A stretch of DNA of 64,000 bases from Pararhodobacter aggregans (GTDB lineage Bacteria > Pseudomonadota > Alphaproteobacteria > Rhodobacterales > Rhodobacteraceae), in the NCBI RefSeq assembly GCF_003075525.1, contig NZ_QDDR01000003.1, forward strand, positions 310,001 through 374,000, given 5' to 3'. The first letter of the stretch is position 1; each line of letters starts with the position of its first letter. Both the position numbers and the translations under genes were made by a program. The notes under the pieces were generated by a model. It was not told the DNA's origin, searched no databases, and saw only the letters and a list, made by a program, of their open reading frames with translations. Below, in pieces: positions 52,231 to 61,121 of this stretch.

Positions 52231-53538
52231 TCAGCTCATGAGGCCCGGCAGAAACAGGGCGATCTGCGGAAAGATCACCAGCAGCGCGACGACGAGCAGT
52301 TCGCAGACGAGGAACCAGCCGATGCCGCGGAAGATCTGGGTCAGCGCCACCTTGTCGCCGACCACGGTCTTGATCGTGTAGACCGACAGCCCCACCGGCG
52401 GGGTTATCAGGCCGATCTCGACGAATTTGATGGTCAGGATGCCGAACCAGATCAGGTCGAAGCCGCTCTGGTCGATGATCGGCAGCATGACCGGCAGGGC
52501 GATCAGCATCAGCCCGATCGGGTCGAGGAACATGCCGAGGAACAGGAACACCAGCCCGCAGAACAGGACCACGGAATAGCCCTGCAGCCCCCCTGCCCCG
52601 AACAGCTCGACAATCGCATCCGGCACGCCCGACAGCGCCACGAAACGCGACAGCATCACCGCCCCGATGGAGACGAAGAAGATCACCGCCGTGCCGGTCA
52701 CCGTGTCCACGATGCTGGCGCGCAGCACCGTCCAGTTGAGCCGCCCGTAGAAGGCCGCGATCACCAGCGCGAGGAAGGCCCCCAGCGCCCCGGCCTCGGT
52801 CGCAGTGACATAGCCGCCGTACAGCCCGCCGATCACGCCCAGGATCAGCAGCGGCATCGGCCAGACCTGCGCCAGCGCCTGCATCCGCTCGCGCAGGGTG
52901 GGGTTGATGTCGACCGGGGGCGCCAGCTCGGGCCGGATCACGCAGCGCAGCCAGATCATCGCCGCATAGATCACCGCGGTCAGGATGCCGGGCAGGATCC
53001 CGGCGATCATCAGCTTGCCGATCGAGGCCTCGGCGAAAGTGCCATAAAGGATCATCAGGATCGAGGGCGGGATCAGCGAGCCCAGTGTCCCCGCCGCGGC
53101 GACGACGCCCGTGGCAAGGCCGGGATCGTAGCGGTAGCGCAGCATTTCGGGCACCGCGATCCGCCCCATGGCCGAGGCGGTGGCGACCGACGAGCCCGAG
53201 GCCGCGGCAAAGCCCGCACAGGCGAAGTTCGAGGCGATGGCCAGCCCCCCCGGCAACCGGCAAAGCCAGAGCCGGGCAGCGGTGTAAAGCGAACTGACGA
53301 TCCCGGAATGATAGGCGACCGAGCCCATCAGCAGGAACATCGGGATGGCCGACAGCGACCAATGTGCCACGAACTGGTAGGGGATGGTCCGCAACGAGCC
53401 CAGCGCCGGGCGTTCGCCCAGCAGTGCCCAGAGCCCGGCGATGGAGACGCCGATCAGCGCGAAGGCGATGGGCACGCGCAGCGCCAGAAGGACAAGGATC
53501 CCGGCGAGGCCGAGGCCCCCGATGGCGACATCAGACAT
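52231..53538 (-). CDS. TRAP transporter large permease (DctM), system 2
   Basis: This 435-residue membrane protein shows GVVAAAGTLGSLIPPSILMILYG and FLFLGMFLDPIGLMLIALPV, the DctM hallmarks, and LITPPVGLSVYTIK. The ATG at 53538 overlaps the dctQ stop by 8 bases and gives a normal N-terminus. It pairs with the DctQ at 53531-54070. Confidence 0.95.
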   Translation of the reverse strand: MSDVAIGGLGLAGILVLLALRVPIAFALIGVSIAGLWALLGERPALGSLRTIPYQFVAHWSLSAIPMFLLMGSVAYHSGIVSSLYTAARLWLCRLPGGLAIASNFACAGFAAASGSSVATASAMGRIAVPEMLRYRYDPGLATGVVAAAGTLGSLIPPSILMILYGTFAEASIGKLMIAGILPGILTAVIYAAMIWLRCVIRPELAPPVDINPTLRERMQALAQVWPMPLLILGVIGGLYGGYVTATEAGALGAFLALVIAAFYGRLNWTVLRASIVDTVTGTAVIFFVSIGAVMLSRFVALSGVPDAIVELFGAGGLQGYSVVLFCGLVFLFLGMFLDPIGLMLIALPVMLPIIDQSGFDLIWFGILTIKFVEIGLITPPVGLSVYTIKTVVGDKVALTQIFRGIGWFLVCELLVVALLVIFPQIALFLPGLMS

Positions 53539-54070
53539 CAAGAGACTCCCGGTGGGGCTGGACCGGCGCCTCGTTCCGCACGAGCGCCCGGGCCAGGTCA
53601 AAGGCCTGCAGCAGGCAGATCAGGGCGGTGGTGGCCATCGACAGCGGCACCAGCCAGCGGGTGGGCCAGACCGGGATCGTGCCGGTTCCGGCCTCGACCA
53701 CCGCCAGACGGCTGGTCTGGCGCAGGGCCTCTTCGCTGCTGACCCAGACGAAGAGGACCAGCAGCGCGATGCAGCCCAGAAGCACCAGCAGGTCGATGCC
53801 CTGCTGTACCCGCGGCGGCACGGCGGCGGTGAAAAGTTCGACGCGGATATGGTGGCCATGGGCCTGGGCGACCGGGATCGCCAGGAAAACCAGCGCCACC
53901 ATGTACCAGAACGAGACGATTTCCAGCGTGCCGGAAAAGGGCACATGGACCTCGCGCAGGATCACATCGAGGACGACATGCCCGAGCATCGCGATCAGCG
54001 CGACCCCGGCAATCACCAGATCCAGTGTGATGAGGCCGTCGATCGCCCGACGCAGGCGCCCCCGCTGCAT
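53531..54070 (-). CDS. TRAP transporter small permease (DctQ), system 2
   Basis: This 179-residue protein has four membrane helices and HHIRVELFTAAVPPRVQQGID, the DctQ region. ATG 54070 is preceded by GGGGAGGAG, which decides it over a longer frame. It is the first gene of the TRAP-2 operon, 37 bases after a GntR-type palindrome. Confidence 0.92.
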   Translation of the reverse strand: MQRGRLRRAIDGLITLDLVIAGVALIAMLGHVVLDVILREVHVPFSGTLEIVSFWYMVALVFLAIPVAQAHGHHIRVELFTAAVPPRVQQGIDLLVLLGCIALLVLFVWVSSEEALRQTSRLAVVEAGTGTIPVWPTRWLVPLSMATTALICLLQAFDLARALVRNEAPVQPHRESLDV

Positions 54071-54107
54071 ACCTCGCTCCTCCCCGCTGAGTATCAGACT
54101 GGCCAAT

Positions 54108-54124
54108 GAATGGCCTAACCATTT
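54108..54124. promoter_or_regulatory. Predicted GntR operator GAATGG-CCTAA-CCATTT
   Basis: The inner 5-bp arms (AATGG/CCATT) are perfect. The site lies 37 bases upstream of the TRAP-2 operon start. Its complement has the centre TTAGG, close to but not the same as the TAGGT class. The gap around it (54071-54222) holds nothing else. Confidence 0.65.
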
Positions 54125-54222
54125 ACACATTGCAAGAAGAAACCTTCGGCGCAGATGCACCTTCCGTGGGCGCCCCTGAGGTCTTGCCGGTCACATGGGG
54201 GGATGGCCCGCCGGGCTGCGTG

Positions 54223-54948
54223 TCACTCGGGCTGGGTCAGCGCGCGCGACAGCATGTAGGCGTGCAGCCGCTCCATATGCGAGATCATCTCGTCGATGGC
54301 GCCCTGGGTGTTGCGGGCGCGCAGATGCTGCACGACCGTGGTGCGCGAGGCCGCCACATCCCAGGTCCGGTCGACGCCTATCTGCCTGATGTAATAGGCC
54401 AAAGGCTCGGTCACCGCCGACATCAGGATCTCCATCGCCTTGTTCTTGGTGGCCCGGGCCAACAGGGCGTAGAATTGCAGCGTGAGCGCGGTGCGGTCCT
54501 CGATCTGCGATTCCGAGGTCTTCTCGCGCGTGGCGGCGATATTGGCCTCGAGCGCGGCGAAATCCTCTTCGGTGGCGCGTTCGCAGGCCAGGCGGATGAT
54601 TTCCTTCTGCAGGCATTTGCGGGCTTCGGTGTAATCCGCCAACGACAGCCCGCCCAGCGACAGCAGGTCGGAAATCGTCTGGTTGATCGGCCGCACATCG
54701 CCCTGCATGACCACGGCGCCGCCCTTCACGCCCTTCTGCAAGGTCAGCACCCCGCCGATTTCCAGCGTGCGGAAGGCCTCGCGCACGGTGGCGCGGCTGA
54801 CCTGCAGCTGCTCGGCCAGGTCCCGCTCGGACGGCAGCTTGTCGCCGGCGGCGATTCGTCCTGCCTGAATTTCGGACCGGATCTGGTCACAGACCTCTTC
54901 GAAGGCGCGTTTCGTCTTCACCGGGCGAAAGCCCATCGATGAGGGCAT
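54223..54948 (-). CDS. FadR-family GntR transcriptional regulator (repressor 2)
   Basis: This 241-residue protein has a winged helix (IAAGDKLPSERDLAEQLQVSRATVREAFRTLE) and a C-terminal helical FCD-type domain. An AAGGAG ribosome binding site lies six bases before ATG 54948. It is divergent from the acyl-CoA synthetase gene, with a TTCTA-centre palindrome in the shared region, and that centre recurs twice before the TRAP-3 operon. It is the best candidate to control synthetase and TRAP-3 uptake together. Confidence 0.93.
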   Translation of the reverse strand: MPSSMGFRPVKTKRAFEEVCDQIRSEIQAGRIAAGDKLPSERDLAEQLQVSRATVREAFRTLEIGGVLTLQKGVKGGAVVMQGDVRPINQTISDLLSLGGLSLADYTEARKCLQKEIIRLACERATEEDFAALEANIAATREKTSESQIEDRTALTLQFYALLARATKNKAMEILMSAVTEPLAYYIRQIGVDRTWDVAASRTTVVQHLRARNTQGAIDEMISHMERLHAYMLSRALTQPE

Positions 54949-55016
54949 GATTTTCTCCTTACGAACCTAGCCAATTATCGGACTATTAGACCATGTATGG
55001 CAAGGGTCAGTTGACT

Positions 55017-55033
55017 TATTGGTTCTACCATTT
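55017..55033. promoter_or_regulatory. Predicted GntR operator TATTGG-TTCTA-CCATTT
   Basis: The core TGGTTCTACCA is a perfect palindrome of the FadR/PdhR form TGGTNNNACCA. It lies 39 bases before the GTG start of the acyl-CoA synthetase gene and shares its TTCTA centre with 59787-59803 and 59807-59823. Confidence 0.8.
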
Positions 55034-55072
55034 AAAATTCTGGACATTCCAGCGCGTGACGGAGGAGACAGC

Positions 55073-56611
55073 GTGACAGCGGAACCGGCAGGGCGCCTTG
55101 CGTCCATCATCACCCCCGATGCGACCATGGAGCAGGCGGCGCTGCAGCGGCGTGCCAGCGCGGCCGCGACGGGGTTTCAGGCCCTCGGACTGCGCGAGGG
55201 TTCGACCGTCGCCATCCTGATGCGCAACGACATCCCCTTCATCGAAGCCTCGATCGCCGCGCAGAAGATCGGCGCTTTCGCGGTGCCGATCAACTGGCAT
55301 TCGACCGCGACCGAGATCCTCTATGTGCTGAACGATTGCCGCCCCGACCTGCTGGTCGCGCAGGCCGATCTGCTGGCCACCCCGGGCCTGACCCTGCCCG
55401 AGGGCCTGCCGGTCATCGCCGCCGCGACCCCGCCCGCCACCGCCCGCGCCTTCCGCCTGCCGGCCGAGGCCTGCAAGGTCCCGCCCAGCGTGCAGGATTG
55501 GGACGATTTCGTTGCCGCGCACGCCCCCCGCACCGCCCCCGACGCGGCGGCGCGCGGCGCGATCATCTATACCTCGGGCACCACGGGCCATCCCAAGGGG
55601 GTCAAGCGGGTGCCGATGGACGCCGACCTGCTGGCCCGCAACATCCGCTGTTTCGTCGATACCTATGGTCTGGCGCCCGATGTGCGCACGCTCTTGGTGA
55701 CGCCGCTCTACCACGCCTCGCCGGGCGGTTTCGCCCGCTATGCGGCGACCCGGGGCGAGTTGCTGGTGCTGGTGCCGCGCTTCGATCCCGAGGAATTCCT
55801 CGCCCTGATCGAAAAGCACCGGATCAACACGATCACCGCCGTGCCGACCATGTTCATCAAGCTGCTGAAGCTGCCCGAGGAGGTGCGCGCCCGCTATGAC
55901 CTCAGCTCGCTGCGCTGGGTCAGCCATACGGCGGCCGCCTGCCCGGTCGATGTGAAGAAGGCGATGATCGACTGGTGGGGCCCGATCCTGCACGAGGTCT
56001 ATGGCGGCACCGAAGTCGGCATCGCCATGCATTGCACCTCGGAGGAATGGCTGGCCCATCCCGGCACCGTGGGCCGGGTCATCGACGGGGCCGAGGTGCG
56101 GATTCTGGGCGAGGACGGTGCGGTGCTGCCACAGGGCGAGACGGGCGAGATCTATGTGCGCAACCCGAACTACGCCGATTTCACCTATATCAACCGCCCC
56201 GAGGCACGGGCCGAGACCGAGAAGGACGGCTTCATCAGCATCGGCGACGTGGGCTGGCTGGATGCGGACGGGTTCCTGTTTCTGGGCGACCGCAAGCGCG
56301 ACATGATTATCTTCGGCGGCACCAACATCTACCCGGCCGAGATCGAATCGGCGCTGGTGCAGCACCCGCAGGTCGCCGATTGCGCGGTGATCGGCCTGCC
56401 CGACCCCGAATTCGGCGAGATCGTCTGCGCCTGGATCCAGCCCGCCCGCGGCGTCAAGGCTCCGACCGAGGCCGAGGTCGCGGCCTTCCTAGGCAAGACG
56501 CTGGCCCGCTACAAGCTGCCGCGGCGCTATCTGTTCGTCGACAGCCTCCCGCGCGAGGAAAGCGGCAAGCTGATGAAGCGCAAGCTGCGCGATGCGATGG
56601 TTCCGGGCTGA
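55073..56611 (+). CDS. Acyl-CoA synthetase (AMP-forming)
   Basis: This 512-residue ANL enzyme activates a carboxylic acid to its CoA thioester with ATP. It has YTSGTTGHPKGVKRVP, EVYGGTEVG, GDVGWLDADGFLFLGDRKRD and the C-terminal catalytic Lys region ESGKLMKRKLRD. I chose GTG 55073 because GGAGGAG stands 5 bases before it; the open frame further upstream runs through the palindrome. It resembles crotonobetaine/fatty-acid type synthetases; the acid is unknown. A strong terminator follows. Confidence 0.94.
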   Translation: MTAEPAGRLASIITPDATMEQAALQRRASAAATGFQALGLREGSTVAILMRNDIPFIEASIAAQKIGAFAVPINWHSTATEILYVLNDCRPDLLVAQADLLATPGLTLPEGLPVIAAATPPATARAFRLPAEACKVPPSVQDWDDFVAAHAPRTAPDAAARGAIIYTSGTTGHPKGVKRVPMDADLLARNIRCFVDTYGLAPDVRTLLVTPLYHASPGGFARYAATRGELLVLVPRFDPEEFLALIEKHRINTITAVPTMFIKLLKLPEEVRARYDLSSLRWVSHTAAACPVDVKKAMIDWWGPILHEVYGGTEVGIAMHCTSEEWLAHPGTVGRVIDGAEVRILGEDGAVLPQGETGEIYVRNPNYADFTYINRPEARAETEKDGFISIGDVGWLDADGFLFLGDRKRDMIIFGGTNIYPAEIESALVQHPQVADCAVIGLPDPEFGEIVCAWIQPARGVKAPTEAEVAAFLGKTLARYKLPRRYLFVDSLPREESGKLMKRKLRDAMVPG

Positions 56612-56667
56612 GGCCCGGGCCCTGACGGCCGGCGCCGCTTGGCGCTCGCCTGCCCGCCGGGACGAAG

Positions 56668-56706
56668 AAGGGGCCGGAGCGTATCGCTCCGGCCCCTTTT
56701 TCTTTT
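56668..56706. terminator. Rho-independent terminator after the acyl-CoA synthetase gene
   Basis: A perfect 14-bp stem (56668-56681 with 56685-56698) has a TAT loop and a TTTTTCTTTT tail. On the minus strand it can also end the TRAP-3 operon, which stops at 56735, though its T-tract is weaker there. Confidence 0.92.
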
Positions 56707-56734
56707 GCCTGATCGGGATCGGGCCCGACCCGGC

Positions 56735-58042
56735 TCACATCAGGTCCGGCAGGAAGGTCACGATCTGCGGAAAGCCGATCAGCAGCGCCATCACGAAGAC
56801 CTCGGCCACCAGAAACAGCGACACGCCGCGGAAGATGGTGCCCAGCGGCACGCGGTCGCCGACCACCCCCTTCATGACGAAGACATTGAGGCCCAAGGGC
56901 GGGGTCAGCATGCCGATTTCCAGGTATTTGACGATGATGACGCCGATCCAGATCGGGTCGATATCGGCGGCATGGAAGATCGGCAGCACCACCGGCAGGG
57001 TCAGCAGCAACACGCCCAAGGGGTCGAGGAAACAGCCGAAGATCAGATAGACGATCGAGGCGCCCAGCACGATGACCAGCGGGTCGGTGCCCATCTGGTC
57101 GATCAGCCCGGCGATCTCGTAGGGCAGGCCGGTCAGCGCCAGAAAGCGGGTGAAGAGCAGCGCGCCGGTGGCGATGAACAGGATCGAGGCGGTGGTCGAG
57201 ACGGTCTCGAACAGGCTGCGGCGGATCACGTCGGCGCTGAGCGAGCGGCGCATCGCCGCAACCAGGAAAGCAAGCCCCGCCCCCAGCGCCCCGGCTTCCG
57301 TGGGCGAGACGAGGCCGGAATAGATCCCCCCGATCACCCCGAGGCTCAGCACCGGCAGCGGCCAGGTGCGCCACAGGATGCGCCGCGTCTCGGCCCTTGG
57401 CAGCGCCTCGGGCGTGAGCCTTGGCGCCATGCCGGGGCGGACGCGGACCGCCAGATTGATGACCAGCGCATAGGCGGCGGCGGTCAGCAGGCCCGGCAGG
57501 ATCCCGGCGATCAGCATCTTGCCCGCCGAGACCTCGGCAAAGATCGCGTAGACGATCATCATGATCGAGGGCGGGATGATCGCGCCCAGCGTGCCCACGG
57601 CCGAGGCGACGCCGGTGGCCAGCGCCGGGGAATAGCCCGCGGCCAGCATCTCGGGCACGGCGATGCGGCCCAGCGTGGCGGTGGTGGCCATGCTGGACCC
57701 GCAGGCGGCGGCGAAACCGGCGCCGGCGAAGTTGGTGGCGATGGCGATGCCGCCCCGGAGACGGCCGAACATCAGCCTGAGCGCGCGGAACAGATCCGTG
57801 GTCAAGCCGGAATTGCCCGCCAGCGCGCCCATCAGCAGGAACATCGGCACCGCGGTCAGCGTCCAGTGGGCGGTGAATTCATAGGGCAGGTTCTGCAGGA
57901 TCGAGGCGGCAGGCCGCGGCCCCCGCACCGCCCAGGTGCCGCCGAAGGCGACGGCCGCCAGCGCAAAGCCGATCGGCACGCGCAGCGCCATCAGCAGCAG
58001 CAGGATGCCCACGGCCAGAAGTCCGATGGTGGTGTTATCCAT
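56735..58042 (-). CDS. TRAP transporter large permease (DctM), system 3
   Basis: This 435-residue protein has GVASAVGTLGAIIPPSIMMIVYA and LIFGCFLDPLGVLLLTLPVVL, the DctM signatures, and aligns with the system 2 DctM over its whole length (AVPMFLLMGALA vs AIPMFLLMGSVA). It starts 8 bases inside the dctQ 3' end. Confidence 0.95.
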   Translation of the reverse strand: MDNTTIGLLAVGILLLLMALRVPIGFALAAVAFGGTWAVRGPRPAASILQNLPYEFTAHWTLTAVPMFLLMGALAGNSGLTTDLFRALRLMFGRLRGGIAIATNFAGAGFAAACGSSMATTATLGRIAVPEMLAAGYSPALATGVASAVGTLGAIIPPSIMMIVYAIFAEVSAGKMLIAGILPGLLTAAAYALVINLAVRVRPGMAPRLTPEALPRAETRRILWRTWPLPVLSLGVIGGIYSGLVSPTEAGALGAGLAFLVAAMRRSLSADVIRRSLFETVSTTASILFIATGALLFTRFLALTGLPYEIAGLIDQMGTDPLVIVLGASIVYLIFGCFLDPLGVLLLTLPVVLPIFHAADIDPIWIGVIIVKYLEIGMLTPPLGLNVFVMKGVVGDRVPLGTIFRGVSLFLVAEVFVMALLIGFPQIVTFLPDLM

Positions 58043-58553
58043 GGGCCCGCTCCGTCATCGACAGGGGACGCCCGGCCAGACACAGGATCGCCTGCAGGCA
58101 GAGGGTGAGGAAGGTCGTGCCATAGCCCGCAACCAGCAGCCAGCGCGCAGGCCAGAGCGGGAAGTCTATGACCGAGAGGTCGGTGTATTCTCCGGTCCGC
58201 GTCTTATGCAGCGCCGACAGCGCCGAATGCCAGGTCAGCAGCCCGCTGATCCCGGCCGCCACCAGCAGCGAGAACAGGGTGACGACCTGCAGCGCGCGGG
58301 GCGGCAGCGCCATGGTGAAGGAATCGACGGTCAGATGCGCGCCCTCGATCTGCACGAAGGCCAGCGGCAGGAAGCAGACCGCGATCATGTAGTAATTGGT
58401 CACCGTCTCGACCATGCCGACGGTCGGTCGGCCCAGCAGCGCGCGCGACAGCACATCGGCGCCGATATGCAACATCATCAGGATCACCGCGACAGAGCCC
58501 GCCAGGAACAGCAGGCGCATCAGGTGCCAGGTGAGGCGGGTCAGGCCCGTCAT
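58035..58553 (-). CDS. TRAP transporter small permease (DctQ), system 3
   Basis: This 172-residue protein has four membrane helices and GAHLTVDSFTMALPPRALQVV in the DctQ motif region. It is coupled to dctM by an 8-base overlap and separated from dctP by 70 bases that contain a hairpin. Confidence 0.92.
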   Translation of the reverse strand: MTGLTRLTWHLMRLLFLAGSVAVILMMLHIGADVLSRALLGRPTVGMVETVTNYYMIAVCFLPLAFVQIEGAHLTVDSFTMALPPRALQVVTLFSLLVAAGISGLLTWHSALSALHKTRTGEYTDLSVIDFPLWPARWLLVAGYGTTFLTLCLQAILCLAGRPLSMTERAHG

Positions 58554-58584
58554 GGAAACTTCCCTTGCCCATGGTGCGAAAGGA

Positions 58585-58613
58585 CGCCGCGCCGCCCGGA
58601 TGGCAGCGCGGCG
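58585..58613 (-). other. GC-rich hairpin between dctP and dctQ, system 3
   Basis: CGCCGCGC (58585-58592) and GCGCGGCG (58606-58613) form an 8-bp stem without a T-tract. Hairpins at this place in transporter operons often protect the upstream binding-protein mRNA or partly stop transcription, which would give more DctP than permease. That role is inferred. Confidence 0.5.
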
Positions 58614-58623
58614 GGGGCCGGTG

Positions 58624-59748
58624 TCACTCGGACGGATAGGTGGCGTAGATCTCGGTCCACAGGACCTCGGCGATCGCCGCCTCGTCCTCGTCGCGCGGCA
58701 GAAGCGCGTTCCAGCGGTCGATATAGGGCAGGAAGCGGTCGACGATGGCCTGGGCGTCGGTCACGCCGCGCTCGGCCGCGCGCTGGGCGGCGCCGGTGCC
58801 GTTCTCGGCGATCCAGCCCGCCAGCGCCGCCTGCACCGCGTCGTCGACCGGGGCAACGATGCTGCCTTGGGCCCGCGCCGCCTCCAGCGCCGCCGCGTCC
58901 TCCTGCGCATAGGCGATGGCGCCATGGGCAGTGGCGTCGGCCGTGGCGCGCAGGATGGCCTGGCGTTCCTCGGGCGTGAACTCGGCCCATTTGTCGCGGC
59001 TGAAGGCAAAGACCGAACCGCCGAACGAGGCGCCCGAGGCCAGCTCGACCACGTGATCGGCGATGTCGATGAAGGAATAGGTCACATAGGTGCTGGCCGG
59101 TCCCGCGTGGCAATCGACCTGGCCGCGCTGCAGCGCCTCGTAGGATTCGGTCAGACTGACCGTGACCGGCACGACATCGCCCACCGCCCCGAAGAGCCGC
59201 GAATAGGGCGGAATGGCGCGGATCCGCAGGCCGTTGAAATCCTCGGGCGTGGTCACGGCGCGGGTGCAGAAGAGGTAGTAGTCGCCAAGGCTGTAGCCGC
59301 CCAGGAACTGCTGGTTCCAACCGGCCAGTTCGGCCTGGCATTCCGGGCAATCCTCGATGACGAATTCGTTGAAGGCGCCGAGGCGCGCGGCGTTCGACTG
59401 GCCCAGCCCGATCAACTCGGACAGCATGAACAGCACCGGCAGGTCCGAAGCATAGGAGACGGTGACATAGAAGGCCCCGTCGACCACCCCGTCGCGGATG
59501 CCGGACACGGCCGTCCGCATGTCGACCACGCCGCCGCCCGGCACATAGTTGAAGTTGACGCTGCCATCGGTCGCCGTGGTGATCGCGTCGATCCAGGGCT
59601 GGAGATAGCCGGTCGAGAAGGCCGAGGTGGCCGGCGCGAAGCTGCCATAGAGCACGTCGGTCTCGGCCGCAGCGAAGCCCGGCAGGGCAAGCAAGGGCAG
59701 AGCCAGGGTCAGCCCGGTCCGGGCCGGTGACTGGAATCTCTTGAACAT
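58624..59748 (-). CDS. TRAP transporter periplasmic binding protein (DctP), system 3
   Basis: This 374-residue protein has a signal peptide (cleavage near AAA) and the carboxylate Arg in GLRIRAIPP. Its four cysteines (DCPEC, LFC, VDC) match those of the system 2 DctP, so they are paralogues of one subfamily. An AGGGAGGAAAC ribosome binding site precedes ATG 59748. Two TTCTA-centre palindromes lie 38-75 bases upstream. Confidence 0.94.
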   Translation of the reverse strand: MFKRFQSPARTGLTLALPLLALPGFAAAETDVLYGSFAPATSAFSTGYLQPWIDAITTATDGSVNFNYVPGGGVVDMRTAVSGIRDGVVDGAFYVTVSYASDLPVLFMLSELIGLGQSNAARLGAFNEFVIEDCPECQAELAGWNQQFLGGYSLGDYYLFCTRAVTTPEDFNGLRIRAIPPYSRLFGAVGDVVPVTVSLTESYEALQRGQVDCHAGPASTYVTYSFIDIADHVVELASGASFGGSVFAFSRDKWAEFTPEERQAILRATADATAHGAIAYAQEDAAALEAARAQGSIVAPVDDAVQAALAGWIAENGTGAAQRAAERGVTDAQAIVDRFLPYIDRWNALLPRDEDEAAIAEVLWTEIYATYPSE

Positions 59749-59786
59749 TGTTTCCTCCCTTTGGCACGAAGCCTCGGTAAAGATAC

Positions 59787-59803
59787 AAATGGTTCTACCT
59801 TTG
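59787..59803. promoter_or_regulatory. Predicted GntR operator AAATGG-TTCTA-CCTTTG
   Basis: This is the imperfect member of a tandem pair before the TRAP-3 operon (one base off in the right arm: TGGTTCTACCT). Its centre is 20 bp, about two helical turns, from the next site, so two dimers could bind on the same face. Confidence 0.7.
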
Positions 59804-59806
59804 TCA

Positions 59807-59823
59807 ATATGGTAGAACCATTC
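59807..59823. promoter_or_regulatory. Predicted GntR operator ATATGG-TAGAA-CCATTC
   Basis: The core TGGTAGAACCA is a perfect palindrome; read on the other strand its centre is TTCTA. With the neighbouring site it probably forms the operator of the TRAP-3 operon. The rest of the 206-base gap up to 59954 holds nothing that I can call. Confidence 0.8.
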
Positions 59824-59954
59824 GAAAGGCCCCTTCACCCGCCCCGGAAGCCGAAGATGGCCCGCACGCGCCCCGGCCCGAGGGGAAAATACCCCCGCTT
59901 CCCCGCCTGCCAGACCCGATTTATACCCCCGGCAACCAGCGTCGCCCCGGCCTG

Positions 59955-61019
59955 TCAGCCCGGGCGCCTGGCCGGTACGCTGACCAGACGCCCCTCCTGC
60001 CGGATCGTCTCGATCTCGCCGCGCCGGACCAGCCGGTTCACATGCGCCAGCGTTTCGGTGAAGGCGAAGGTCATCTGATGCGGGTCGAGCGGCCGCGGGA
60101 ACAGGATCGGCACCAGATCGGCCACCGTGCGCGGCGCGCTCGCGCAGGCCTCGCGGATCAGATCGCAGCGTTCCTCGTGATGCGCCTCCAGCTCGGCGCA
60201 ACGCTGATGCAGCCCGTAGAAGGGCAGCCGGTGGCCGGGCAGGACCAGCACATCGCCCGGGATCTCTTGCCGCAGGAACCGCAAGGAGCGCAGGAAATGG
60301 CCCAGCGGATCGCCGTTCGGCTCGTTCGCATAGACGCTGATATTGGGCGAGATCCGCTCGATCACCTGATCGGCGGCGAAAAGAAGCCGCTCGTCGTCGC
60401 AATAGAGCATCACCTGCTCGGGCGCATGGCCGTCGCCGATCAGCACCCGGAAACTGCGCCCACCGATCTCCAGCACATCGGCCATGACGAGGCGCAGGAA
60501 GGTGATCGGCAGGTTGGCCACCCGGCGCAGGTATTCGTTGCCCTGGATCGCCACCACGCCCGCGACCTCCTCGCTCATGCCGTGGCGGGTGTAGAAGTTG
60601 AAATGATTGCGCGTCATGCCCTCATCGGCGCCAAGCGAAATCACCTTGCTGCCCATATAGGTCGAGTAGCTGGTGAGCAGCGGCGCATCGAATTTCTCGC
60701 ACAGCCAGCCGGCCAGCCCGATGTGATCGGGGTGGTGATGCGTGGCGATCACCCGGGAAATCGCCTTGCCCTTCAGCGGCCCGGCCAGAAGCTGCTCCCA
60801 GGTCGCGAGTGCCGCATCGGTCTTGATGCCGGTGTCGATGACCGCCCAGCCCTCGCCGTCCTGAACCAGATAGATGTTCACATGGTCCAGCTGATAGGGC
60901 AGCGGAATCCGCGTCCACAGCAGGCCTTTCGCGATCTCGCGGACCTCGCCATAGGCAGGGGCGGCGTCGAAGGCCGGGCGCAGCGCCGTCACCGGCGCGG
61001 GGGATCTGTCGTCAGCCAA
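59955..61019 (-). CDS. Metallo-beta-lactamase-fold hydrolase
   Basis: This 354-residue protein has the metal motif THHHPDHIGLAG, then GDGHAPEQ and VLPGHRLPFYG, and a C-terminal extension with a wing-like part (HVNRLVRRGEIETIRQEG). Similar proteins hydrolyse thioesters or lactones and sit in catabolic clusters. I chose TTG 61019, which has GGAAGGA six bases before it, over an upstream TTG with no ribosome binding site. It is divergent from the third GntR gene. Confidence 0.9.
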   Translation of the reverse strand: MADDRSPAPVTALRPAFDAAPAYGEVREIAKGLLWTRIPLPYQLDHVNIYLVQDGEGWAVIDTGIKTDAALATWEQLLAGPLKGKAISRVIATHHHPDHIGLAGWLCEKFDAPLLTSYSTYMGSKVISLGADEGMTRNHFNFYTRHGMSEEVAGVVAIQGNEYLRRVANLPITFLRLVMADVLEIGGRSFRVLIGDGHAPEQVMLYCDDERLLFAADQVIERISPNISVYANEPNGDPLGHFLRSLRFLRQEIPGDVLVLPGHRLPFYGLHQRCAELEAHHEERCDLIREACASAPRTVADLVPILFPRPLDPHQMTFAFTETLAHVNRLVRRGEIETIRQEGRLVSVPARRPG

Positions 61020-61121
61020 GGGCTTTCCTTCCTGGTTCGGGCCGTCTGTTATCCATGGCGCCAACGGGCGCGGAGAGAGGGCGCGGCTGTCGCCACGCTA
61101 ATTCCGGTTCCCCTTGCTGCG

